Origin: Numida meleagris
Lineage: Eukaryota > Chordata > Aves > Galliformes > Numididae
Length of the DNA: 64,000 nucleotides
Reading direction: 5' to 3'
NCBI RefSeq assembly: GCF_002078875.1
Contig: NC_034411.1
Span: 5,173,180 to 5,237,179 of the forward strand
The translations under genes were made by a program, and so were the position numbers. The notes under the pieces were generated by a model. That model was not told the origin of the DNA. It saw nothing but the letters and a program-made list of their open reading frames with translations, and searched no databases. Positions 50,901 through 63,420 of the stretch are shown in pieces (the stretch's first letter is position 1; each line of letters opens with the position of its first letter).

Positions 50901-52349
50901 CTTCTCCTCCCTCTTGTCTCTTTTCCTTCATTCGTTCAATAAATTTTCAGAACTCCCTCAATCCTTCTCAATCATCTATTATTTTCAGTGTGTACCTGGT
51001 GGTACTGTCCCAGTCCTTTACATACATACAGAATATAAGAAAGGCATGTGTGGAATTTGATGGGAACTGATAGACAATATCAGAATTTCAGCAGAGGCAG
51101 TGCCCCAGAAGCTTACATTTCCTCCTTTTACTGTAGCAGTATTCTTGCACAGTAGCTCTTCAGATAGTTTTCTAGCCAATTTTGAAACTGTTTGCATAAG
51201 CTAGTCTGACTGCTGTCCGTAGCAATTTTTTTTTTCCTTCCTGCTCTTTCAGTCTGTGTAGATAAATTGTACCCGATTTTCTATAGGAGAGGAGGTTTCT
51301 AAATTTGTGCTCACGTTCCCTTCTTTCAGTGTCCACATGAGGGTTGGGTATGTAGTAATTTCTCATTCTCTTCATTCAAATTCTTTTGCCTCTGAGGGAG
51401 GTCTGCTTGTGACCTGTTTCCTAAGGAATACAAATCCTGCTTCTTTGACCTGTCTGAATTTTGGAAAGCCTTCTTTCACTTCGATGTCCACCACCGATTT
51501 TTGTCAATTTCTAGAATGCTTTTGAATTCAATACTGAGTGCTGCATAGAAGGTGCTTTAACGTGGCTTGATTAGCACGATGCTTATACTTCTTTTGGCTT
51601 GTCCTTAACTAATTCAGAGAGCGACTGTACCTTCATTTGCTTTTTGAAAAAACTTTAAGTAGTAACGTTCAGACTTGCAGTGACATAAACCTACAAACAT
51701 TCTACATGTTATTCTTTTTCTGTCTCCAGGATGTATGGTAAGCTCACTGGCTTTTATCTGCATAAGCACCAGGTTATGCCAGATTATTTTGCAAAGCTCA
51801 TACGCAAATATGTGTAATTGAAATAACCACTGGTATTGAGCCCCTTGGTCTTGTCTCTTCAGCACTGCTTGTTCACTTGCTTTGTTTGTGGAGGTCCTTT
51901 GTTGAGCAATTGGTTTCTAAAAATCAACACTGTTTCTTGTAGCATGACAGTCTTATTAGTTTTGTAAACCAACTAGAATTGCTCCCTCTTCCATTAACTT
52001 TTTGAACAACTTCTTACTCAGATCTCATGTGTTCGTACCCTCATGCCTTCATTTTTCATTCTCTGCCTTTTTTTTATTGGTTTCTTTCTGCATTTTACTA
52101 TGATGGCATTTTGTAGTGCTTCAGACGGCAGGCTTTCAAATTGAGCGCTCTGGTAAAAACAGAGCTGCTGGGTGCCATTTTGGCGATGCGTTGCTGAGGG
52201 GCTGAGAACTGGGAAGCGGCCTGGGGCACCCAGCTTCCCTCACAGGGCCCAGCAGCCGCCATGCTGCAGCACCTTGATGCCTACACAGCGGCCCAGCAGT
52301 GCCTCAGAGTTTCATTTTCCTTTAGATACCCTCCTCAGCATCTCATCCG

Positions 52350-52850
52350 TTATCACTGACCGCTAGTGAAGACAGGTAAAAAAAAAACAACTTCTTCTCA
52401 GTGTCCGTTTTTACCCTTTCTCCCTTCTCTGACAGGGTGTGCTCTCTTCGGCCTGTCTCTTCTGACCAGTGTACCTTTAGAATTCCTTCTTGATATTTTT
52501 CACATCGCTCACTAAGTTAAGTTCCATCTATGCCTTGAGTTTCGTGATCCTATCTCTGCATGTCCAGAGAGGATCCCTGTATTCTTCCCAGGCAGCGTGC
52601 CCTTGTTTCCACTGCCTGTACGTGTCCCTCTTTTCCCTCAGTCTGACCAGCACTTGCTGGTCCTTGCTCAGCCATGCCTGTTTCCTGCCCTCTTGGCTCA
52701 CTTTCTGCACTGACTGTGCTGTGGAGATCTTATTTAAGTGCATAGAGCTGTAGAGGGGAGAGACCCTTTCCTCAGGTGAAAGGACCCACCATTTCCAGCT
52801 GACCCAGGGGACACGTCCAGTCCTAACTGAGTCACTGATCACTGATGGTG
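52350..52850 (-). mobile_element. CR1 ORF2 internal fragment, antisense
   Basis: The - strand translates to a decayed stretch of CR1 ORF2 between the endonuclease and the reverse transcriptase. It contains TGRVPWVSW, then RKQAWLSKDQQ, then YRQWKQGHAAWEEYRD, then CRDRITKLKA. After an in-frame TAG come MELNLVSDVK and a further stop near RYTGQKRQAEES, and finally FFLPVFTSG. The order matches CR1 (GRVPW, AWLN, WKQG-WEEYRD, CRD, LEL-LA-DVK, FYRYIGQKRKA, FFASVFTG). No 3' tail is attached, so this is an internal relic, probably a broken older insertion, and opposite in orientation to the other CR1 pieces. The limits are approximate; 52170-52350 may also belong to it but could not be matched. Confidence 0.82.
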
Positions 52851-55800
52851 TTAACAACCATGAAATTAAAAACTAAAATTGACTAGGGCTAGTTTTATAC
52901 CGTAGCTGAAAGCCCTGCTCTCTCCACAGCCATGGGAATGACTGTGCTATGAAGGGTGGTGACTACAGATGGGAGATTTTCATGTGGGTAATTTGGTGAA
53001 ATAATCTAGGCCCAGCCTTAAATATTACAGCGGTATTTCCTGCAGTCTGGAGAAGTGCAACTGTTGTGTTAATACAATCTATCTAGAATGGAATTCTGTA
53101 TAGAGAGAGAACCCTTTGATCTGAGTAAAGATATGTATATATAAAAAAAAAAACACGCTAGTGAAAGCAACTCAGTAAGCTTGACTGTGATGCTAATGAT
53201 CTGTTTTGGTCATATAGAAAACTCTTTTGAACTGACCCTCCATTGCTGTGTTTCCCCTAGTTAAAGGTACTTTTTTCCCCTATTTTGTTTTCTTGCTTAA
53301 TAATCAATAACATTTCCCCATCCAGTAAGTTTAAGTGTTTTTCCGTACACCCGCACTGATCTACTCGGGATTTCATATTTCTGAGGGGATTAATTGTGTT
53401 TGTGATGCAAAGTGTGGATATGTGTCTCGAAAGCATCGTTTTCCCGAGGTGCACTGCGGGTCATCTCATGCTGAGTGTATACACCAACTAAATTTAATAA
53501 GGTGCTGGAATAAACCAGCAGTGCTGCTGCCACATGGCCGCATTTACAAGGAAATGGAGGTGGGGGGTTAATTTTCACTTAGGGACTCAGGTTGAGGATG
53601 CCTGGTTTTTTAAGTGGAGGTCTTATAATCTCACTGGTCTGACAGGTGCTAAGAAATTTACATTTAAATTGTTCAGATCAGCATCTTATTTGTTACTGGG
53701 TTGTTGGACAAAAGAAATCTTAGTCTTCCATATCTTTCCTTGCTTGATCTAACCAACCGTAGCATAGGCTCCTTCTTTCTAATATGGGTATTGTTTCTGA
53801 CTAAAGTAATTCATTTGCATCAGCCTTTCTCTTTCTCCTATATCAGTTTGAATATTGTTCAAAATGACACAGAAAACGTTCTATTTTTCTTGAAGAATGA
53901 CCTCTTGCAAAATGAGATCATTTTACTCTGAAGTCAAACACGCCAATGCCGGTCTAGCCGGAAGCAATGACAGTTGTTAAACCGTTCTAAGCGTTAGGAA
54001 TTTCCATTGCCTACCAAAGCAACACAGATTTGCTTGTATAACGTTAAAAAATAAAAATCATCACATAGACAACTTGTCAGAATACATGCTGATAATGCTA
54101 TTTAAAACAAGTGTTAATAATACGTAAAGTTCATCTCAAGCCTAAATTGGATTTGAATTCATGCGATTGGCAGTGCCATTAACTAGTTATTTAATTTCCT
54201 TTTTGATTGAAGTATGCAAGAGTCAGAAAATGAATAATTGAGTAAAATGCAAATGAGAGATATCGGCAGAAAATGTATTTAAAGGAAAAAAAACTTGTTT
54301 GACAATTAATGCTGTGACTTTTTAAAATTATGAAGTTAATGAGATCCAGGATATCTTGTTGGTCAACTTGTGTTGTTGGATTTAAAAGGCAACTGATGAT
54401 AGAGGTTGACTGTCAGCCAAGAGAAGTGTTGCAATAAGAGGTGCTAACTTAGGTATATGTAATTGAATTAGCATGTGAGAGAATGAGACCTTAAAAACAG
54501 ACAGAAGGTCAGAGTCATTTTTTTCCAAGAGAAGATGATATTTTTATGTTTTTCCCCTTAGTTGGTGGTTCCATGCTCTTTAGCATATGAGCGCTTGTTT
54601 GTCAGTTTTCCCATTAATCTAATTTCCAAAACTCTCTAATTAATTGTTTTTCTCTTTTTGTGCATCTTTTTGTGATCTGAGGAAACAAAACAAGAAGAAA
54701 ACATTGTCACTGTAGCATCTGGGGAAGTGTAAAGTAGCTGCTGGCAGTTCCCATATACTTTTCATTGACTTTACCAAACGTACAGCATGAAATGAAGACG
54801 TGTCTGGATTGTATTGGCTGGTTGCTAATACGTGACAGTAGCATAAAATAGTTTGTGCTTTAACCCTTGCTGCACATTAAGATACGTTTTTTCACATGGA
54901 GCTCATCTCTAGCGGAGCGAATAGCTTCTGCAGAAATGATGCAGCATCTATGCAAGGAGGAAAAAAGTCTTCCTCTAAAAAAAAATGGATTAAAAACATG
55001 CTAGTGTAATGAGTCTTGGGTCAGACATCCTGCACGAGCTCTTGTTTTAGCAGCATTTATGTAGTGGATGTTGTAGCAGTTATGAAGTGTCTTAATGCTC
55101 AGTGAGAAAGAGTAGCTATTAAGCATCACATAAAAAATACAGCCATCTCTGTTCCTCTAAGAAGTCCTGACATATTTGAACTCCAGATTATCTGGAAATA
55201 TTTCAGTTTTGAGCTGCTGTAGATTTCCTCTGTACAATAGCTGCTGGTCTGTGTGACCCTACAGTATGATTTATCACTGCCTGAGGCAAGAGCAGGGAAA
55301 AATCCACTCTGTGAATAATATGCACAAACCAAGAATCAATAATGTATTTGTTAAAAGAGAGTAAACTAAGTAGATAAAATATGCTTCACACAGTGTCCTG
55401 CTTTTTCACCCAGCCTGCCCTGTAAATTTTTTTCATATACGTCTTTTGGGGGAAAAAGATAAAAGAACATCTTTGTTTCCCTTTGCTCCAAAAGGAGCTG
55501 AGTATATGTAGTTTCACCTGATTTTCTTTATGTGCTCTTAGGAAATCTTTGATTTCCCTTGGAGAGGAGATAAGAACTGTGCTTCAGTAGAAATAATGTC
55601 AGATTGTTTTGTTTGTTTTTGTATGCGTATGGCTCTCACTAAGTACTCTGTTGGTTTTAGATAATCCAGCTAGGTCTTTGGGTTGCATCTGTCAGAGCAA
55701 TTGAATGTGGTGGAAGTGATTCAAAGGATAGAGATGGGCTGATAGTGCTGGCTGTTTTCTTTGTGGGAGTGCATATTTTCGTCCACTGCCTGTGTATGTC

Positions 55801-58112
55801 CTACTCCTCTGAAAAAGTTTCTCAGACTTTTTATACTGTCATCTCTTTTCATTTTACTGTAATAGCTTGTCTTCTCTTACATACTTGTGTATCCTCAAAT
55901 CCTTGCACTTCAGCTCCTGTCATGTTGTGCTGCTTATTTTCAGTCAAACTCCTCAGAGGTCCAGCAGAGCCGACAGCCCAGATATTCTCTCCCAAACCCA
56001 ATTCTCCTTCCAAAAACTGAACCCCATCTTGCAGCCAGAGCTGCTGTGCTCTCTCCCTCTCTTCTTCTTTCATCCCATCCTGCTGCACCTGAGTGCACTT
56101 TCCCCCAGTGCCATCAGTTCCCACTGACTGCGCAAAGATCCTCTCAGAGAGGAAAAAGAGCCTCTCAGAGCAATTTCTCCCCCTTCTACCCTGGCCGAGC
56201 CTACAGGCAGGCAGGTGCATTAGAAGACATCAGGGACCTCCAGCACAGAGAGGCACATCGAGGACATCTCATCTTCAGATGAGCCTTCAATAAGAGTTTG
56301 CAATCAATCGCAAGATGCATTCCCAATAGGGAAATGGGGCTTTGTGAGGTCCAGGGCTGCATTTCATTTCTATTGCTGGGCAGCAGATCTCTGGAAGCAT
56401 AGGCTTCCCTCCACGCTTAGGGAACTAAGTGTCGAGGAAGTTCCTGGGGTAGTGTCAGCAAAGGTTGAGCATCACTGCATTAGACCACATACACCTCATT
56501 TTTTAGAAAAACAAGAAGTTGAAATTGGAGGCGGTGTTGACTTTTTAATCTCTTTCAAGGCATTTCAGGAGGGTAGTGCTGGTTCTCCACACTTCGCTTC
56601 AGGCATTTTTGTTCAAATCAGTAGGTAGAAAAAAAATGCTTAACCGTGTTGGAATTGAAACTACAATAAAGCCAATATCCCATTGCTGTTCAATTCAGTG
56701 CATGATGGCAGATTTCACACCTGACTAGCATGTTGCACTTTGTTTCAAATTACTTTTGCTGGATTACGTTACCACCCACAAGAAAACCCAACTTGCTACA
56801 TATGAATAAGTAGTAGATGAAATACTCTGCACTAAGGAGATCATGTACGTTTAGATACCTCTTTCAATTAACATTTCTCTGTGCGGCGCTCGTTTCTGGA
56901 ATAGCAATTCTAGATATGGTGTAGAGCGTGTTAAGAGGAAGGATGTACTTGAACTCATGAACAGCTGTCTGTATACATGTGCCTAAATGGCTATGTAAAC
57001 ATGGAATATACACCCTCGTAGGTAGATTTTATAATTGCATAAGTACTTCTGCAAGTACATCTTTCACTTGCTTTTGCATTATATACACTTTTTCATACCA
57101 TGTTAGGATGCTTATTGCTGGAGTAGAGAGATCTTTTCCCTTTCAGCACCGTGCTTTATTTCTGTGGTTCCCCTATTACATTCAGCTTGAAGCCTTAATG
57201 TTCCACGTGAGCATTTTAAAATATTCTGACAGACAGAAAAGCTCCATCACGTAACACAGTAAACAGCACAGCTCTGAAGCAGATAGTTTCCAAGAATGTC
57301 TCTGAGTATTGCTTGCTACGTTTTTTTAGAAGACACTTAGAGAGCCTATCTGTGATGTTGTCCCCCTGCAAGCACACTCCCTATGAAAGCTGGGAAAAGA
57401 ATGAAACCAAAATCTTGACTTCTGGTAAAAATACATGGACTGCTGCAGGAAAGTGACATTCTTGCAAATACGCAGCTGTCCTGCAGGATCCAGGTATAGT
57501 CTCTTGCAGTAAGGTAGCTCTCAGTACTCACAGAGAAGCTCCTCTCCTTTTATTTTTTTTCCCCACCAACGCTAACAAACATCAAACAGCTTAGTAAACT
57601 TAAAATCTAGTTTTTTCTTGAGTGAAATCCTAGGAATTTTTAATGCAAGCCTCTGTCTGTTCAATTGACCTATATAATTACAGTTTACTTCTGTATTCAG
57701 CTGATACTTATATCACCATTACATGGCCAATGTTTTCCTGATGGTATCAATGTAGTAGAGTGTGAAATGAAGTATGGTGTGATAATGTGTGTTTCAGAGA
57801 ACTAGCAGATGGCCTGCTTTTTTCTTGCACCAATTTCCTCCAAGTGACCTCTTCATTAGCAGCCTTAAGCCAAGGCCAGGTTTGCACTTGTACAGAAGAG
57901 CAGCTGAATTGCAGATGTGGAAGGTGGATTGCCGTGCCAGTAGGACAAGACCGCTGTCGGTCAGCACGGTGGTGAACATGCACTGGTTGTTGTTGCTGGC
58001 AAGCTGAGGTTGAGCCCATCTGGAGCCCATGCATCTCAGCCTGCAGCTTGCCTTGTTTTTTGTTGACTTGCATGGAGTTTGTCCCCTGGTGCCAGCCCTC
58101 ACCTTGTCTGGC
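52851..58112. other. Intronic DNA, no gene recognised
   Basis: AT-rich intron. At 54130-54660 there is a concentration of TAAT cores, a perfect POU octamer ATGCAAAT (54247-54254) and long AT-rich runs, a candidate conserved non-coding element. At 55850-56280 both strands are stop-poor, without a recognisable protein. Confidence 0.55.
54247..54254 (+). promoter_or_regulatory. POU/octamer site in a TAAT-rich block (candidate)
   Basis: An exact ATGCAAAT octamer, with nearby AATAATTG, CATTAACTAG and GTTAATGAG homeodomain-like cores between 54170 and 54345. Only motif evidence; conservation cannot be assessed here. Confidence 0.3.
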
Positions 58113-58173
58113 TGAACCACGGGTTGGTTCAGATGACCTGCAGAGCTCCCTGCCAACCCCTGTGGTTCTGTGA
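58113..58173 (+). mobile_element. CR1 3' tail fragment
   Basis: ACGGGTTGGTTCAGATGACC, CTGCAGAGCTCCCTGCCAAC and CCCTGTGGTTCTGTGA fit the CR1 terminal segment, ending in a single decayed 8-bp unit. About 60 bp are recognisable; the sequence before it (57830-58110) is of unclear origin. Confidence 0.72.
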
Positions 58174-61100
58174 GCCTGGGATCACTGAGTTCTCCTGTGC
58201 TGTTCCAGGGCCCTCTGTCATTTTCATACTCCACCCGCTTTGTGTCACTGTAGTGTAGCAGCGGCATTCTGTTACTTGTATTCGTTGCAATATTCATATT
58301 TTGGGTTCCTTTACTAACCTTCCTCTACCAGCTGCCTCGTTATCAAGTCAAGGGTTGAATGCGATTGGCAGTGATTATTCAGGAACTGTATTTTCCTGTT
58401 GCTGCTGAATTTATTCAGTTGAGGAAAATGAGAAAGCATGCTTCTTGCTTGAGAGGAACTGAGAGACATTTCTTCAGAAGAACGCTTTTTTATGCATTTT
58501 GAAAATGTCTCATTTTCCTTTTTAATTTTATTTACATGCCAATTACTTACTGTAGCGTAGTTTAAAATGGATACAGCAAGTCCACGCGGCTGTGTTTCTT
58601 GGAGTAACTGGGGTAAACAAAAGTTACTGTATTTTCTCAATACTTAGTTTCACTGTCTTTCTGAGACTTAATTTTTGTGTAGACAGCAAATAATAAGATA
58701 CTCTTCAGCCGAATGAGTTCGATGAGGCAAAGTAGGTTATTTAGCAGAAGATTCACAGCTCTCTTCTTTAGCCTTCAATGCTGCCAATTGAAATCAGGGC
58801 TGCAGCTGATCCATTTCCTTTTCAGGTTGAAAGTGGCCACAAAAATGATCAAGCTAGCAACTTGTCGGCTTGTTTATCCAATCATCACATGACTGTGGTT
58901 ATTAAAGGAAAAAAAAAAAGAAGGAAAAAAAAAAAAAAGCCCAATAGCAACAGCAAAGTTCTTGGTAGGATACTACCGTCTCTGCTTCCGGAAGGGCCAG
59001 ATTTGCCATGGTAATGGGAATCAGCTCAGCATGAGTGAATTCATTTTGACTACTATAATACATCTTTGACAAGATGATTATATGGGTTTGGTTGCAAGAT
59101 TATACTCCTGCTAGTTTCACAACTGAAGGACAAGTGAACGTATTGAGTAACCCCACCTCAGGCATGCTGGGCTATGCATCTCATTTGTTCTCTTTTATTG
59201 TCATACATTGATGAGGTTGAAGTGTTATGATTACTGTGTTGTCAATAGCAAGTCTTAACCCACATGACCATAATGAAGCTCATTTGCTCACACGTCTGTT
59301 CTGATTCAGAAAGCATTTTTAAGCCCTGATAGCAATATTGGATTTCAGACCATATATTGGATGAATGCTCTGTGCTTTTTTCTCTTTTTAACAAACCTGG
59401 TGAGAGTTTATTTTCCACGCCATGTAGTGCACGCATTACTGCAAATACTGGATGCGTGGTGGAAATACCCCATTATATTGACTGCAGAGGGGGCCTTCAG
59501 TACAGTTCCACAGTGTCAAGATGTGACCGTTGAGCTACTATTAGAAGAACATTATTAATCATCGTTGGCAAATACATGAACTAAATAATGGAAGTTACTC
59601 CATTTTGACAGTTGTGTTGACTGAATAGTGGGAGTCAGGTTTGATTTTAGAGCCCGAGAGCAGTATTGTAAAACTGTACATCCCTGATACGTGCACAAAC
59701 ATCCCAGTGGAGATATTTGCTGAGAAAGTACGAAGAAACTCCGAAATGAGCGTTTATGCTGAAATGCGTTTGTTTTGTCATCATTTGCTTCAAAATGCAA
59801 CCATTAAAACTGGCAAATAAGTATATTAAGATTGTGATGAGCTGTCGTCAAAGCGCAGAGAAGGGAGCAGACTAAAAACCTTTCTAGCATTTAGACCGTG
59901 CCAACAAAAAAGACCTTTTTTTCCTTTTTTTCTTTTTTAATTTAGGATGAGCTGATGTACCAAAAACATCTCAGCTAAACTGACAGACTCTAACACTGAC
60001 CCCTGCGGCTACTGAAGTGTTTTTCTGGACTGACGTTTGCTTGTTAGCATTACAACCTAACAGCTATAATCCGTTATCATCATCTTCAGCTATATCATAT
60101 TAGAGGTTCATTATTTAGTACTTAGGTTTTCTTAATGGACTTTTCAGAGGGAGGCAGCGTTACCTGTCTGTAAGCTGGACATTTTTAATAACATGCGGCA
60201 GTGAATTGAGGACGGTAAAAGAGACAGATAAAGCTACCAGCATCTCCGTGTAGTCTGAGTCCCTGAAAGAGATTTCTATTAATTTTATCTCCCAGAATTC
60301 TTGTTACATCGCTATTCATCGAAGAACGTGTAGTATGCATTTTCCAAATACTACACAGACAAATTAGGCATACAGTAATAGACATTCACAATAGCGTGGA
60401 TGTTTCTCTGCTAAATCCCTTCAGCACAGAAGGCTGAGCGTTTGTCCTGGTGTGTCTAACAGCGGGGAATTCATCGCCTATTTTCTGAATGTTAATAAAA
60501 CAGGGGGGCTTGAACGTTCCTAGCAGTTGTTTTCAAGGGAATAAATAGAAAATGTAAAAGGATCTTCAGTGTGCATCTCCACGCTTACTGTTTTCCTCAG
60601 TCCCTCTCTACACTTGCTCTGAAAAAGCTCAATTATTTAATATCAAATGTGTTGAAACCGTTCTGTAAAATTTTATAACCCTTCTCTGGAAAGTTATGAG
60701 CACGGGAACCTGCATAACATCCCGTTTGTTTCACCGCTGCTTCTCAGGTCAGTGTTGTAATTTCCAGGAATAAGGTGATGAAGTCCTGGAAGCAGATGCA
60801 GAAGCTCATAAGTTAGAAGATCTTTTAAAGCTTTCATAGACTGTCTCTGCAGGTAGTGTCTGCCCAAGGACATATGAGAAGCAAGAGTTCAGTTTTTGGT
60901 GTTGCTTTGTTCTTTTTGTTGGCAGTATGGAAGTATAGTCATGAAACTGAGAGTGAAAGTAGGGGAATACACATCTCTTAGCAATATGCAGAGGAGGAAA
61001 GGGAATTCCTGAGTTTGGCTGTGGTTAGAGTGCTGTTGGTACCCAAGTCAGTGTTGAGGGTTAGCAGTCACTTTTCTGTAGGTGTGTACAAAGGTGACTG

Positions 61101-62756
61101 TCCTGTCTGGGCTGACAGCAGATGGCTTCAGCTGTGAAGCAGCTGGGAAAACCATGAGAGTTTTCCTACAGGATTCCAAGTAATTTTTAGAGGTTTTGCA
61201 GTAGCAAGTCAGCATGAGCAGCAGTGACGAAGGCTGTGCTTTAAGGGAGGGTTCCTGAACTGAGAGGGGCGCAAGAGGCAGTGGTTGCTCACTCCAGTGT
61301 TTACCATGATTGGAAGGTTGAGAGTTGATCCTGGTAACAGACAATGAGCTGTGGTTAATGGGTGCTGCGGCGCGGTTCCCCCATGCTGAAAGAGCTTTTC
61401 AGGAAGAAAGACGGCCTGTGCTGTTTTGGTGATGTAGCAGGATCTGTTGCTAAAATGTAAGCTTTGCCACTGGAGAATGTAGGAAGCCCAGCCCATGCTG
61501 GAGTCCTGTGTGTGTTGGTGAGTAGATGCTTCACCTCACACCTATCAGAGACATGCAACCTACCAACCCTCCCTTTTTCTATAACCAAGTAAACCCAATG
61601 AAGTCCTTTAGAGGTGCTGCTTGTCTGCACCTTACAGATAATGCTCCTTTGCCTTTTTGTGCCCCTGTCCTTTTCAGTATTCCGGAGGAGCACTCACTGC
61701 AGTAACATGGGCCAGTGTCACTCTTATTACTTTACCTGTTTTATCTTTTGTGAAATTGAGCCTTTAGCCACAATTGTCTGAGCTGCAGCTCCAGGAGTCG
61801 GTTAACTGTGAGGCTCCTTGAGCTCATTTCTCTCCAGTAATTTGATTCCCACGTGCTCACTGAGATTGCTTTTTCGCTGAAAGCAAAGTGGGGAGGGCTG
61901 TGTGTGTGTATGGGAGCGGGCCAGAAATGTTATGGCAGACAAATGCAACTCAGAAATAAATAAATAACAGGGCAAAAACATGCTTAAAGAGATCCCATCT
62001 GACTTTATCTCCCTTTAGCCCATCCTATAAAACCAAATATTTTTCTGTTAGAGAAGCAGAGAGAGAGGGCTTTTTGTGCTGGTACACGGTGTGGAACGGG
62101 AGGCCAAATTCCATCTTGCTTCTGCATAAGCCAAAAAGGTAATCCTTTCCTTAAATCTACCAGAAATTTGTATGAAACACTAAGTAATTTCTTTTTGTAG
62201 TTGTCATCATAAAAGGTTTCTGTAGATTTTAAGGTATTTTCTGAAATCGTACACAAGATTCAAAGCTTTTTATTTTGATTGCTAATCTATTTTATTTATT
62301 TTACGTTTGTGGTTACTTAAGAGGAATTGAACACCAGTTTTACAGATAAGCTTCTATTTAAGGTTGGTTAGTATGGCAGCAGTTTCCTAAATAGTGCACA
62401 ATTTATTGAGAGAGTAATGATTCTATAAAATTGTTAGTGTGTTCTTACCGTTTGGGACGAATACCCTACTGAAGGGGAATACAAAAACAAGCCTGAAAAG
62501 TGAATCTTGCTGGAGGGAGGACTGTTCTGAAAATAAACCATTCTGTGAATGAACAATGATGTATTAGTTGTCTGAAATCTGCTTTTTTCCCCTCTACGTG
62601 GTGTTCATTTTGTGTCCAGGCAGACCTACCAAACTCTTGGTACAGAATTCCTGTGTTATAAAGTCATGGTTTCTTAGGTAGGATGTTACTAATTAAGCAG
62701 ACTGTCTGCTTAGAGGTCTGTTACTTTATATGACCAAAATATGTTGTTCTGATGGC
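58174..62756. other. Intronic DNA, no gene recognised
   Basis: Plain intron with a purine tract at 58904-58939. The 61048-61693 segment is stop-poor on the - strand but has no identifiable domain. Confidence 0.6.
58904..58939 (+). repeat. 36-nt purine-only tract
   Basis: An A-rich tract interrupted by GG, G, GG and a final G, with no pyrimidine for 36 nt. It might be a worn poly-A tail; no retroposon is recognised next to it. Confidence 0.8.
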
Positions 62757-63420
62757 CAGCAGGTTGGCCATGAGCCAGCAGTGTGCCCTGGTGGCTGAGA
62801 AGGCCAATGGTACCTGAGCTGCATTACAAAGAGCGTGGCCAGCATGGTGAGGGAGGTGATCCTCCCCCTCTGCTCTGCCCTGGTGGGGCCACATCTGGAG
62901 CACTGTGTCCAGTTGTGAGCTCCCCAGTTCAAAACAGACAGGGATCTCCTAGAAAAGGGGTACAGTGGAGGGCCACAAAGATGATGAAGGGCCTGGAGCA
63001 TCTCCCTTGGGAAGAAAGGCTGAGAGACCTGGGGCTGTTCAGCCTGGGGAAGAGAAGACTGAGAGGGGATCTGATTAATGTTTATGAATATCTAAAGGGA
63101 GGTGGGAGGCAAATGGATGAGGCCAGGCTCTTCTCAGCAATGCATAGTGATAGGACAAGGAGCGATGGCCTAAAACTTGAACATAGGAAGTTCCATACAG
63201 TCATGCGGAAGAACTTCTTTATGGTAAGGGTGATGGAGCCCTGGAATGGGCTGTCCATACAGGTTGTGGAGTCTCCTTCTAATGGAGATATTCAAGGCCC
63301 ATCTGGACACCTACCCGTGTGACGTATTGTAGGGAACCTGCTATAGCAGGGGGGTTGGGCTCTCTGTTCTCTAGAGGTCTTTTCCAGCCTCTGCGATTCC
63401 GTGACTTTGTGATTCTGTGA
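62757..63420 (+). mobile_element. CR1 LINE, best-preserved copy: ORF2 C-terminus and 3' UTR
   Basis: A 5'-truncated CR1. A 179-codon open frame (62783-63322, first codon a valine-to-methionine artefact rather than a real start) covers the ORF2 C-terminal region, including [20 protein letters not shown] and, further on, [16 protein letters not shown] and [10 protein letters not shown], all standard CR1 landmarks. The 3' UTR ends with GTTGGGCTCTCTGTTC... and three tandem 8-bp units: ATTCCGTG, ACTTTGTG, ATTCTGTG (63396-63419). These 8-bp units are the hallmark by which CR1 primes its insertion. The frame is longer and the tail clearer than in the other copies, so this is probably the youngest CR1 in the window. 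It lacks the RT and endonuclease and cannot move on its own. Confidence 0.95.

Larger units (their letters stand above)
44253..52349. other. Intronic DNA, no gene recognised
   Basis: Contains the antisense candidate exon at 45606-46020, an A-rich tract at 46411-46440, a (GT)6 tract at 47901-47912, and a GC-richer motif-dense block at about 46880-47110 (FOX-like ATAAACAAA, GC box, AATTAATC). The T-rich region 51170-52100 has a cDNA-like or old-LINE feel but nothing I could assign. Confidence 0.5.

Noticed and set aside
51170..52100. T-rich block suspected to be another LINE reverse-transcriptase remnant
   Set aside because: A faint resemblance to an RT segment (asparagine-glutamine-histidine-cysteine context) could not be sustained beyond a few residues in either strand.
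57794..58297. 167-codon open frame on the - strand
   Set aside because: It overlaps a CR1 tail in antisense and has no recognisable domain.
62783..63322. 179-codon open frame on the + strand as a host gene
   Set aside because: The translation is the CR1 ORF2 C-terminal region, so it is annotated as transposon.
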